Origin: Ornithinibacillus sp047228935
Lineage (GTDB): Bacteria; Bacillota; Bacilli; Bacillales; Amphibacillaceae
Length of the DNA: 64,000 bases
Direction: 5' to 3'
NCBI RefSeq assembly: GCF_047228935.1
Contig: NZ_JBFEGG010000001.1
Span: forward strand, 682,001-746,000
The notes beneath the pieces are model-generated. The model was not told the origin of the DNA. It did no database searches and saw only the letters and a list, made by a program, of their open reading frames with translations. Shown piece by piece: positions 43,499 to 52,239 of the stretch. The stretch's first letter is position 1; each line of letters starts with the position of its first letter. A program made the translations under genes and the position numbers.

Positions 43499-43984
43499 TT
43501 AATTTACGATAATTTTCTTTATTCCTTTTATCGGTTTTTCTTTGTTAGAACCGTCTTTATAAAATAAATGAACAGGTCCATCTTCTTTTAATGGTTTGCC
43601 ATCTATAGCAAAGAGTAAATAGCTGTCGTACAAATCTTTTAATGGAATTATTACTTCCCCATTATTTGTAATTAATGTAACATCCTTTGCTACTGACTTT
43701 ATTTCAGCGTGGTTCAGAAAATCATCTATTGGCATAACGTAAGAGTATTTTAAAATATTCTCACGCTCGTGTTTGGCTAAACTTCGATTAACTGGAGGTT
43801 TTGATTGAATTCCGCTAATAGCCCGTTCCCATCTTTCTTGAGCTGCTTGTGTATCGTCTAGTTTTTCATTTTTCTTAGTGTTTAAAAAAGCTTCTTCTAA
43901 TATTATTTTTCGATCATCGAATATCCAAACAGTCGGATCCATTGTAATTTGGTATGTAACGTTTCCTATGATAGGGACAATCAT
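43499..43984 (-). CDS. Conserved hypothetical protein, probably YlaL
   Basis: A 161-residue soluble protein beginning MIVPIIGNVTYQITMDPTVW, with no signal or membrane segment. Its position between ylaJ and ylaN suggests B. subtilis YlaL, of unknown function, but I recognise it mainly by place. The intervening B. subtilis genes ylaK (PhoH-like) and ylaM (glutaminase) are not here. AAGGTGG precedes ATG 43984. Confidence 0.65.
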   Translation of the reverse strand: MIVPIIGNVTYQITMDPTVWIFDDRKIILEEAFLNTKKNEKLDDTQAAQERWERAISGIQSKPPVNRSLAKHERENILKYSYVMPIDDFLNHAEIKSVAKDVTLITNNGEVIIPLKDLYDSYLLFAIDGKPLKEDGPVHLFYKDGSNKEKPIKGIKKIIVN

Positions 43985-44107
43985 ATTTTTCCACCTTTCC
44001 GATTATTTATATACCTATTAAGAATATCAGACAACCGTCATAATTGAAATCTAAAAAGCACTATATTTCTACAACTTCTATTCCTATAGTTTTCATGAAA
44101 CTAAAGT

Positions 44108-44136
44108 TTGCATTTTATAGTAGTACACGATAATAT
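44108..44136 (+). promoter_or_regulatory. Candidate promoter of ylaN
   Basis: TTGCAT (44108-44113), 17 bases, TAATAT (44131-44136), followed by a further TATAAT-like overlap. Confidence 0.45.
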
Positions 44137-44214
44137 AATATTAGAGTAAATGTATATGTTCAAAGAAGAAAACAAGCTTGAAGTTAAAGTTTGTTAGGTG
44201 GAGGGGATATATTA

Positions 44215-44496
44215 ATGCCAGAGGTAACGATAGATCATCGTGAAAAAGCCTATGCCCTTCTAAAGGCTGATGCTGATAAAATTTTGCGGCTAATAGAAGT
44301 ACAAATAGACAACTTAACTATGCCGCAATGTCCATTATATGAAGAGGTTTTAGATACGCAAATGTACGGTCTCTCAAGAGAGATTGATTTTGCTGTTCGA
44401 TTAAATTTAATTAATGAAGATGAAGGAAAAGCTCTTCTTGAGAATCTTGAAAGGCGTTTAAACATTCTTCATGAAGCAGCCCAAAAATCTGTTTAA
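44215..44496 (+). CDS. ylaN: YlaN (UPF0358), iron-homeostasis-linked protein
   Basis: A 93-residue helical protein (EKAYALLKADADKILRLIEVQIDNLTMPQCPLYEEVLDTQ, split by description) of the UPF0358 family. YlaN is conditionally essential under iron limitation in B. subtilis and has been reported to interact with the Fur repressor. GGAGGGGA lies 8 bases before ATG 44215; the longer frame from 44191 starts inside the leader. A terminator separates it from ftsW. Confidence 0.9.
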   Translation: MPEVTIDHREKAYALLKADADKILRLIEVQIDNLTMPQCPLYEEVLDTQMYGLSREIDFAVRLNLINEDEGKALLENLERRLNILHEAAQKSV

Positions 44497-44534
44497 CACT
44501 TAGAGCATTTCGTGTGGAAAGATTTTGTGGTAAA

Positions 44535-44569
44535 AACTTTGCCTGCATATGAAATGGCAAGGTTTTTTT
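44535..44569 (+). terminator. Terminator after ylaN
   Basis: AACTTTGCC and GGCAAGGTT pair with one wobble and are followed by seven T. Confidence 0.8.
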
Positions 44570-44648
44570 GTTTCATTCTAAAAATTATTACCAATGAACT
44601 TGTACGTACATAAAAACCGTAATAAGTTTTCATATTGGGGAGAGAAAA

Positions 44649-45830
44649 ATGTATAAAAAATTGAAAGATTATGATTTCACATTACTGATAACACCAATAA
44701 TCCTATCTGGATTTGGCATTATTATGATATATAGTGCTAGCATGGTATTAGCAGTTGTAGAGGGATATGAAAGTAATCATTATTTGCTAAGACAATTGCA
44801 ATGGTTTGCCATAGGAATGGTTGGATTTCTGTTTACAACCTTTTTCCCTTATAAGAAGTATCAAAAGTTTATTAAGTTAATAGTTTTGGGGATTATACTT
44901 TTATTATTATCAGTTAAAATCTTTGGAACTGTAGCGGGTAATGCGAGATCATGGATAAATTTAGGGCCAGTAAACTTGCAACCTTCTGAATTTGCTAAAC
45001 TTGGTATTATAATGTATCTAGCGTCTGTTTATTCTAAAAAACAATCCTATTTAAATAATTTTAATAGAGGAGTACTACCGCCTTTAATTTTAACTGGTTT
45101 AATACTCATCCTAATTGTTGCTCAACCAGACATAGGAACTGCTTCAATTATATTTTTAATTGCTTGTAGCGTGATATTTAGTTCAGGAATTCGTTTTAAG
45201 CATTTATTTGTATTAATTGCAATAGGTTTATTAGTGATAGCAATAGCGATACCCCAAATGGTTACGGAAGAAAGAGTTAGCCGTTTTACGGGAGCATATG
45301 CACCGTTTGAATCTCCAGATGATGACGGGTATCAACTGATACAATCGTATGTAGCAATTGGTGTAGGTGGTGTCACTGGTGAAGGCCTAGGCCAAGGGGT
45401 ACAAAAGCTTGGTTACTTATTTGGGCCACATACGGACTTTATTATGGCAGTAATTGCTGAAGAACTAGGATTTATTGGCGTATTTATTGTTATTGGTTGT
45501 TTAGCAACTATTGTATTACGTGGAATATTTATTTCTAGGAAGTGTGATGATAGTTTTGGGGCATTACTAGCCATAGGTATTTCTTCCATGATTGGAATTC
45601 AAACATTCATTAACCTTGGATCAGCAAGTGGAATTTTGCCAATTACGGGGGTTACATTACCATTTGTAAGTTATGGTGGTTCATCATTACTCATACTATT
45701 AGTATCAGTGGGAGTTTTGAATAACATAGCCATGAATGTTAAAAGAAAGGAACAAGAACCAGTTCCAGTTACTAAACAAGACATACCAACTAATCCATTC
45801 ACAAAAGGAGGAAGAAGATGGTCAAGTTAA
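44649..45830 (+). CDS. ftsW: SEDS peptidoglycan polymerase FtsW
   Basis: A 393-residue, ten-helix SEDS glycosyltransferase that polymerises septal peptidoglycan with a class B PBP. Conserved segments: AGNARSWINLGPVNLQPSEFAK, the extracellular loop FGPHTDFIMAVIAEELG with the catalytic Asp, and LPFVSYGGSS. GGGGAGAG precedes ATG. Its 3' end overlaps the pycA start by 13 bases, as in the B. subtilis ftsW-pycA pair, so the genes are coupled. Confidence 0.92.
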   Translation: MYKKLKDYDFTLLITPIILSGFGIIMIYSASMVLAVVEGYESNHYLLRQLQWFAIGMVGFLFTTFFPYKKYQKFIKLIVLGIILLLLSVKIFGTVAGNARSWINLGPVNLQPSEFAKLGIIMYLASVYSKKQSYLNNFNRGVLPPLILTGLILILIVAQPDIGTASIIFLIACSVIFSSGIRFKHLFVLIAIGLLVIAIAIPQMVTEERVSRFTGAYAPFESPDDDGYQLIQSYVAIGVGGVTGEGLGQGVQKLGYLFGPHTDFIMAVIAEELGFIGVFIVIGCLATIVLRGIFISRKCDDSFGALLAIGISSMIGIQTFINLGSASGILPITGVTLPFVSYGGSSLLILLVSVGVLNNIAMNVKRKEQEPVPVTKQDIPTNPFTKGGRRWSS

Positions 45831-48800
45831 ACAAAATTAAAAAAGTATTAGTAGCCAATCGTGGGGAAATCGCTATTCGTGTCTTCCGAGCATGCACAGA
45901 GTTAAATATTCGTACTGTAGCTATTTATTCAAAGGAAGATTTAAGTTCATATCATCGTTATAAGGCAGATGAATCCTATTTAATAGGAGAAGGAAAAAAG
46001 CCAATCGATGCTTATTTAGATATTGAAGGAATTATTGCGATTGCAAAGCGAGTTGGGGTAGATGCTATTCACCCAGGCTATGGATTCTTATCTGAAAACA
46101 TCGAGTTTGCAAGAAGATGTGAGCAAGAAGGGATTATTTTTATTGGACCTAAAAGTGAACATTTAAATATGTTTGGAGATAAAGTAAGGGCGAGAACTCA
46201 AGCATTACAAGCAGGTCTTCCCGTTATCCCAGGTAGTGAAGGGCCCGTTACTTCCTTAGAAGAGGTAGAAGCTTTTGGTGAAATGAATGGATATCCAATT
46301 ATCATTAAGGCAGCTCTTGGTGGTGGCGGTCGCGGTATGCGTATCGTTAGAAGCGCGAATAATGTTCGTGAAAGTTTTGAAAGAGCAAAGTCTGAAGCAA
46401 AAGCAGCATTTGGTAGTGATGAAGTATATGTAGAGAAACTTATTGAACATCCAAAGCATATTGAAGTTCAAATAATAGGAGATCAATTTGGAAATATTGT
46501 TCACCTTTATGAACGTGATTGCTCTATACAGCGTAGACACCAAAAGTTAGTGGAAGTTGCACCGAGTTTATCCCTATCAGATGAAGTACGAGAAAATATT
46601 TGTTCAGCAGCAGTCCAATTAATGAAGAATGTGGATTACATAAACGCAGGTACAGTTGAGTTTTTAGTTAAAGACAATGATTACTATTTTATTGAGGTCA
46701 ATCCACGTGTTCAAGTAGAACATACGATTACTGAACTTATTACTGGTGTTGATATTGTTCAAACACAGATTAAAATTGCTGATGGTCAGAATATACATGA
46801 CCAGTCCATAGGAATTCCAAAACAAGAAGATATTAGAACACAAGGATTTGCCATTCAATCTCGTGTAACAACTGAAGATCCATTAAATAATTTCATGCCA
46901 GATACAGGGAAAATTATGGCATATCGTACAGGTGGTGGATTTGGTGTTCGGTTAGATGCTGGCAATGGATTCCAAGGTGCAGAAATAACACCGCATTACG
47001 ATTCCTTACTCGTGAAAGTTTCTACTTGGGCACTTACTTTTGAACAAGCAGTTCTAAAAATGGTTCGGAATTTGAAGGAATTTCGAATTCGGGGTATTAA
47101 GACGAATATTCCTTTTTTAGAAAATGTCATGCTACATAAACAATTTATGACTGGTGAATACAATACGACCTTTATTGATGAAACACCAGAATTGTTTGTT
47201 TTCCCAAAACGTAAAGACCGAGGTACTAAAATGTTAACCTTTATCGGTAATACAACAGTTAATGGATTTGAGGGAATTGGGAAACAGAAAAAACCTAACT
47301 TTGATAATCCTTTGGTACCGAACGTTGAACATTTAGATTTTGCTAATGGAACGAAGCAGATTCTTGATGATTTAGGACCAGAGGGGCTCGCAAATTGGTT
47401 AAAAGATCAAAAAGAAGTTTTATTAACGGATACAACTTTTCGGGATGCTCATCAATCATTGCTCGCTACACGAGTTCGTACAAAAGATTTAGTTAGAATT
47501 GCTGAACCTACTTCAAAATTATTACCGAGCCTATTTTCAGTTGAAATGTGGGGAGGGGCAACATTTGATGTAGCTTATCGATTCCTCAAGGAAGATCCTT
47601 GGGAGCGATTATTAAAACTTCGTGATAAAATGCCAAATGTATTATTACAAATGCTACTTCGTGCAAGTAATGCAGTAGGGTATAAAAATTATCCTGACAA
47701 CTTAATTCAGGAGTTTGTTGAGAAAAGTGCAAATGCCGGAATAGATGTCTTCCGTATATTTGATAGTTTAAACTGGGTAGAGGGTATGAGACCTGCGATT
47801 CAAGCTGTTAGGGACCAAAATAAAATTGCTGAAGTTGCTATGTGTTATACAGGCGATATCTTAGATTCGAGTCGTACTAAATATGATTTAGCCTATTATA
47901 AAAAGCTAGCAAAAGAGCTAGAACAATCTGGTGCACATATATTAGGTATTAAAGATATGGCTGGATTATTAAAACCTGAAGCAGCTTATCGTTTAGTTTC
48001 GGAGCTTAAAGAAACTATTGATATCCCGATTCATCTTCATACTCATGATACGAGTGGAAATGGTGTTTATATGTACGCAAGAGCGATAGATGCAGGGGTT
48101 GATGTTGTTGATGTAGCAAATGGTCCAATGGCAGGACTAACGTCTCAGCCAAGTGCACAAACGTTATACCATGCTTTGGATGGTAAAGATCGTCAACCGA
48201 AGATAAATGTCGGTAATTATGAAAAATTAGGTTATTATTGGGAAGCAGTTCGTCAATATTATCGTGAGTTTGAAAGTGGAATGAATGCACCACATACTGA
48301 AATTTACGAACATGAAATGCCAGGAGGTCAATATTCTAATTTGCAACAGCAAGCAAAAGCGGTTGGATTAGGTGATCGCTGGAATGAAGTAAAATCAATG
48401 TATCGCAGAGTAAATGATATGTTCGGAGATGTTGTTAAGGTAACTCCTTCTTCTAAGGTAGTAGGAGATATGGCGCTATTTATGGTCCAAAATAATTTAT
48501 CGGAAGATGATGTTTACGAGAGAGGCGAAACAATTGATTTTCCGGATTCTGTAGTTGAGTTTGCGAGTGGTTACCTTGGTCAGCCATATCAAGGTTTTCC
48601 AAAAGAGTTACAAAGGATAATATTAAAAGGACGAAAACCTATTACGGAGCGTCCGGGTCAGTTACTAGATCCTGTTAACTTTGAGCATTTAAAAGAAACC
48701 TTATTTAAATCGTTAGATCGACAAGTTACTAGCTTTGATATGATTACTTATGCTCTATATCCGAAAGTATTTATGGATTATCATCATTTCTATGAGAATT

Positions 48801-49258
48801 ATGGTGATGTTTCGGTATTAGATTCACCTACATTCTTCTATGGAATGAACATTGGTGAAGTAGTGGAGATAGAAATAGAGCAGGGGAAAACATTAATTGT
48901 TAAATTAGTTTCTATTTCTGAGCCGAGAGAAGATGGAACGAGAGTCGTATACTTTGAATTAAATGGTCAGGCTCGGCAAGTATTCATCCGAGATAATAGT
49001 GTTCAAACTGAAGTGACAACTAGGCAAAAAGCGGATAAGACGAATGAAAAGCACATTGGTGCAACAATGCCTGGTACCGTTTTAAAGGTAGTCTGTGAAA
49101 AGGGTCAACAGGTAGAAAAAGGTGATGAGCTTGTCATTACAGAGGCAATGAAGATGGAAACAACCGTTCAAGCTCCATTTACTGGAGTTATTAAATCAAT
49201 TCACGTTCAAAATGGAGATACGATAGAGGTAAATGATCTATTAATCGAATTTGAATAA
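45818..49258 (+). CDS. pycA: Pyruvate carboxylase
   Basis: A 1146-residue biotin enzyme: biotin carboxylase (1-455; GGGGRGMR, EVNPRVQVEHT), carboxyltransferase (530-1010; TTFRDAHQSLLATR, IKDMAGLL with the carbamylated lysine, HTHDTSG) and a C-terminal biotinyl domain with Lys1112 in EAMKMET. It makes oxaloacetate from pyruvate. GGAGGAAGAAG precedes ATG. In B. subtilis its activity is controlled by DarB, encoded at 18.7 kb here; Listeria PycA binds c-di-AMP directly. Confidence 0.95.
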   Translation: MVKLNKIKKVLVANRGEIAIRVFRACTELNIRTVAIYSKEDLSSYHRYKADESYLIGEGKKPIDAYLDIEGIIAIAKRVGVDAIHPGYGFLSENIEFARRCEQEGIIFIGPKSEHLNMFGDKVRARTQALQAGLPVIPGSEGPVTSLEEVEAFGEMNGYPIIIKAALGGGGRGMRIVRSANNVRESFERAKSEAKAAFGSDEVYVEKLIEHPKHIEVQIIGDQFGNIVHLYERDCSIQRRHQKLVEVAPSLSLSDEVRENICSAAVQLMKNVDYINAGTVEFLVKDNDYYFIEVNPRVQVEHTITELITGVDIVQTQIKIADGQNIHDQSIGIPKQEDIRTQGFAIQSRVTTEDPLNNFMPDTGKIMAYRTGGGFGVRLDAGNGFQGAEITPHYDSLLVKVSTWALTFEQAVLKMVRNLKEFRIRGIKTNIPFLENVMLHKQFMTGEYNTTFIDETPELFVFPKRKDRGTKMLTFIGNTTVNGFEGIGKQKKPNFDNPLVPNVEHLDFANGTKQILDDLGPEGLANWLKDQKEVLLTDTTFRDAHQSLLATRVRTKDLVRIAEPTSKLLPSLFSVEMWGGATFDVAYRFLKEDPWERLLKLRDKMPNVLLQMLLRASNAVGYKNYPDNLIQEFVEKSANAGIDVFRIFDSLNWVEGMRPAIQAVRDQNKIAEVAMCYTGDILDSSRTKYDLAYYKKLAKELEQSGAHILGIKDMAGLLKPEAAYRLVSELKETIDIPIHLHTHDTSGNGVYMYARAIDAGVDVVDVANGPMAGLTSQPSAQTLYHALDGKDRQPKINVGNYEKLGYYWEAVRQYYREFESGMNAPHTEIYEHEMPGGQYSNLQQQAKAVGLGDRWNEVKSMYRRVNDMFGDVVKVTPSSKVVGDMALFMVQNNLSEDDVYERGETIDFPDSVVEFASGYLGQPYQGFPKELQRIILKGRKPITERPGQLLDPVNFEHLKETLFKSLDRQVTSFDMITYALYPKVFMDYHHFYENYGDVSVLDSPTFFYGMNIGEVVEIEIEQGKTLIVKLVSISEPREDGTRVVYFELNGQARQVFIRDNSVQTEVTTRQKADKTNEKHIGATMPGTVLKVVCEKGQQVEKGDELVITEAMKMETTVQAPFTGVIKSIHVQNGDTIEVNDLLIEFE

Positions 49259-49289
49259 AAGTAACATTTCTTGTATACCATACTGTAAC

Positions 49290-49331
49290 AAAAAATCCCG
49301 CATCAACTTATATAGTGATACGGGATTTTTT
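49290..49331. terminator. Bidirectional terminator between pycA and ctaA
   Basis: AAAAAATCCCG and CGGGATTTTTT close a stem with an additional inner ATCA/TGAT pairing. Confidence 0.85.
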
Positions 49332-49347
49332 GATATATACTACATTT

Positions 49348-50301
49348 TTATTTAATATTAGATAATGCTTCTTCTGGAATAGTGTTTTTCTGTTCCATAA
49401 CAGCACTTCGGTTTGATAGAAGACAGAAGTAGCTTAACATACCAAAGTAGCATGTAATAACTAATGCATGCATTAATGCAATACCTAAATTCAATAACGT
49501 AAATATAATAAGTGCTCCAAACAGAACTTGAAGAAGAATAAGTGAGAAGGTTGTAATCCAACCCCAAACCATAATTTTACTCTTTGGATACTCTTTCAAA
49601 ATTCGAATCAATAAACTTAATGTCCAAATAAACAACAATCCTGCAAATAATCGATGGGCCATTTGTACCCATTGTTCAAATGTGAATGATGAGAAATCAA
49701 ACGGGGATGTATTTGTGCAAAATGGCCAATCTCCACAAACTAAGTTAGCATTAACATGTCTTACTAATGCACCAGTATACACAACTATTAATGTATAAGT
49801 AGTTAGAGCATATATTTCTACTCGATGTTTCTTCCTAATATATAAAGAATCCGCATCGAACTTCTTATCAATCTCGAAAATAAGTAACATGAGTAAGAAA
49901 ATCGTAGCAAAGGAAATTAGCGAGATTCCGAAATGAGCTGCTAGAACAAAATCAGATTGCCCCCACACTACAGCAGCTGCTCCAATTAGCCCTTGTAATA
50001 CGAGAAATAAAACGGAAAATAAAGCTAAAAATTTTACTTCTCGAATGTTTCCAATTCGTTTCCAAGATAGATAGGCAAGGATAAGTACTACTATACCTAC
50101 AGATCCTGATACTAGACGATGGCTTAGTTCAATTATCAATTCTATATCAATTTCGGAGGGGATTATTTCACCTTTACATAGTGGCCAACTATCACCACAA
50201 CCATCTCCTGATTCTGTTTTAGTAACTAATGCACCACCTATAAGGACAAAAGTCATACCGATGACTGCTAGAACTGAGAGCCACTTTAACAATTTAATCA
50301 T
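49348..50301 (-). CDS. ctaA: Heme A synthase CtaA
   Basis: A 317-residue, eight-helix membrane protein converting heme O to heme A for aa3/caa3 oxidases. The two extracellular cysteine pairs (CGDSWPLC and VCGDWPFC) and haem-ligand histidines (ELSHRLV, AHFG, MAHRL, LMHAL) are visible. I chose ATG 50301 (GAGG about 11 bases upstream), which gives the usual length; the frame extends to 50493 but the extension is not membrane-protein-like. ctaB, normally its divergent neighbour, is missing. Confidence 0.92.
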   Translation of the reverse strand: MIKLLKWLSVLAVIGMTFVLIGGALVTKTESGDGCGDSWPLCKGEIIPSEIDIELIIELSHRLVSGSVGIVVLILAYLSWKRIGNIREVKFLALFSVLFLVLQGLIGAAAVVWGQSDFVLAAHFGISLISFATIFLLMLLIFEIDKKFDADSLYIRKKHRVEIYALTTYTLIVVYTGALVRHVNANLVCGDWPFCTNTSPFDFSSFTFEQWVQMAHRLFAGLLFIWTLSLLIRILKEYPKSKIMVWGWITTFSLILLQVLFGALIIFTLLNLGIALMHALVITCYFGMLSYFCLLSNRSAVMEQKNTIPEEALSNIK

Positions 50302-50590
50302 ACTATCATTATCCTCTTCTTTTTCTTTGTTGTTATGTACTATCATATATTTATTATACCACTCTCCATGATAATCTTTTTTTAAAGCATAAAGCAATAT
50401 ATTTATGCGGGGAAAAGAGAATTGACACAGAATTGTTAAAGAATAGATGTATTTACTTGTGGAAGGTGTTGATATGAGAAAAAAACCTTGCAAAGTTTTT
50501 CATTGTCTGCTAGAAATAATATAGGGGATATACTGTAAACTTAGTGGTTAAACTTTTGACAAAAGCAATTACATATTTGATTAGGTATTT

Positions 50591-50616
50591 AGAAGGCAGA
50601 GTCAGCCTTTTATTTG
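50591..50616 (+). terminator. Possible leader terminator upstream of ctaC
   Basis: AGAAGGC and GCCTTTT pair (one wobble) with a 7-base loop and TTTTATTT tail. Confidence 0.4.
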
Positions 50617-50699
50617 TTTACAATGCAAAATTCACATAATTGTCAGAAGTTCTCATGAATTGTGACAGTTTTATCCTGGAAGGCAAATCAATTGTTAAG

Positions 50700-50728
50700 T
50701 TGAAACCGTGAACAATGAGCATTAATAA
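50700..50728 (+). promoter_or_regulatory. Candidate ctaC promoter overlapped by a cre site
   Basis: TTGAAA (50700-50705), 17 bases, TAATAA (50723-50728). TGAAACCGTGAACA at 50701-50714 matches the CcpA consensus TGWAANCGNTNWCA with one mismatch and covers the -35 box. Catabolite repression of the cta cluster is known in B. subtilis. Confidence 0.45.
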
Positions 50729-51139
50729 TTAGCATACTTTTAGGTAATATTAACAAAGCTAGAATAAGTATGCTTCTTTCATATGTCCCTTTTATTTAGA
50801 GGTTTAAAGGGGGGATATACAGATTAACTTCAATAAGACAACTACCTCAAAAAAATGGGAGATGCTATTGTATAACGGTAATTGAAAAATGATAGTAAAT
50901 GTCTAGTTGAATTACTATCAAAGAAGTAAATAGTACTTGCCTTAGTTACTTTCCTTTTAGATACAATATTTTTAAGTTTTTAAGGAATATTAAATATTGT
51001 CTTGTTATTTGTTCTAAAAGGAATAAATAGCTAATGGGAATACAGGGAGAAAATTCGAATTTGTTTCCCATAATTAATCATCATCCTTACTAATTTACTA
51101 TATATAAGGAAGGAAATTTTGAAAGAGAGGTATAAATAC

Positions 51140-52192
51140 ATGAAAGGTTGGATGGGAAGATTTAAAGTTTTATCCCTATTGGGTTTAGTGGCACTATTTC
51201 TATCAGCCTGTGGTAGGGAGAACCTTACAGCGTTAGACCCTAAAGGCTACGGCGCAGAAAAAGCACTAGATCTAATTATTCTACCTACTGTTATCATGAC
51301 TGTTGTTCTAGTTATTGTAATGGTTATATTCACAGTAGCGTTAATTAAATTCCGTAAGAAAAAAGGTCGAGAGGACTTTATTCCAAAACAAGTAGAAGGA
51401 AATCACACATTAGAAACAATTTGGACTGTTATTCCGATGTTACTTTTAATCGTCATCGCAGTACCGACAGTAATTTATACGTTTGATTTAGCAGATGAAG
51501 CGGATGCTAGTGATTCGTTAAATGTTAATGTAACTGGTAACCAATACTGGTGGCACTTCGATTATGATGGACTAGATATCCAAACGAGTCAGGATGTATA
51601 TATTCCTGTAGGTGAAAAAGTTTACTTTAACATGCTATCTTCTGACGTTATTCACTCACTCTGGGTTCCAACTTTATCAGGTAAGCTTGACGTAAACCCA
51701 GAAAATGAAAATACGTTCTACATTGAAGCTTATGAAGAAGGGGTATATTGGGGTAAATGTGCGGAGCTATGTGGACCTTCACATTCTAAAATGGACTTCA
51801 AAGTTGTTGTAGTTAGCCAAGAAGAATTTGACCAATGGGTAGCTGATATGCAAAACGTTGATCCAGAAGCAGAGCCAGAATCTCAAGATGCAGTAGCAGG
51901 TAGAGCATTATTTGAAGAAAATAACTGTATTGCTTGTCACGCAATTGGATCATCACCTGTAGCAGTTGGTCCTAACCTAACGAACTTTGGTGATCGTTCA
52001 AGAGTAGCTGGAACAGAAGAATATTCGAAAGAAAATATAATTAAATGGATTGTTAATCCAGAAGAAATCAAACCAGGAAATAAAATGACTGGTAAGTATC
52101 CTAAAGTTAGTGAAGAAGATGCTGCATTAATCGCAGAATATTTAATGCAATTAAGTCCTTCAGAAATTACACCGGAGAATGCGGGTAACTAA
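51140..52192 (+). CDS. ctaC: Cytochrome c oxidase (caa3) subunit II with fused cytochrome c
   Basis: A 350-residue lipoprotein: lipobox LFLSACG (Cys about 25), two membrane helices, a CuA domain (ligands in the HSLWVP region and CAELCGPSHSKM) and a C-terminal cytochrome c domain (CIACH, distal Met in GNKMTGKYP). It takes electrons into the oxidase. I chose ATG 51140, 9 bases after GAGAGG; a TTG seven codons upstream with its own AAGGAAGG is possible. First gene of ctaCDEF. Confidence 0.93.
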   Translation: MKGWMGRFKVLSLLGLVALFLSACGRENLTALDPKGYGAEKALDLIILPTVIMTVVLVIVMVIFTVALIKFRKKKGREDFIPKQVEGNHTLETIWTVIPMLLLIVIAVPTVIYTFDLADEADASDSLNVNVTGNQYWWHFDYDGLDIQTSQDVYIPVGEKVYFNMLSSDVIHSLWVPTLSGKLDVNPENENTFYIEAYEEGVYWGKCAELCGPSHSKMDFKVVVVSQEEFDQWVADMQNVDPEAEPESQDAVAGRALFEENNCIACHAIGSSPVAVGPNLTNFGDRSRVAGTEEYSKENIIKWIVNPEEIKPGNKMTGKYPKVSEEDAALIAEYLMQLSPSEITPENAGN

Positions 52193-52239
52193 CTTTTTGA
52201 AGGTTTAGGAATGTAAGATCAATTAGGGAGGTTTATTTT

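Larger units (their letters stand above)
50302..51139. other. 838-base intergenic region between ctaA and ctaC
   Basis: No gene of ordinary length. Contents I can support: a 16-codon frame at 50474-50524 with a good AAGGTG; a short terminator-like hairpin at 50591-50616; a cre-like site overlapping a promoter at 50700-50728; and a 9-base inverted repeat, AGCATACTT (50731-50739) with AAGTATGCT (50766-50774). It lies where ctaB sits in B. subtilis. No CtaB remnant is readable. Confidence 0.6.
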
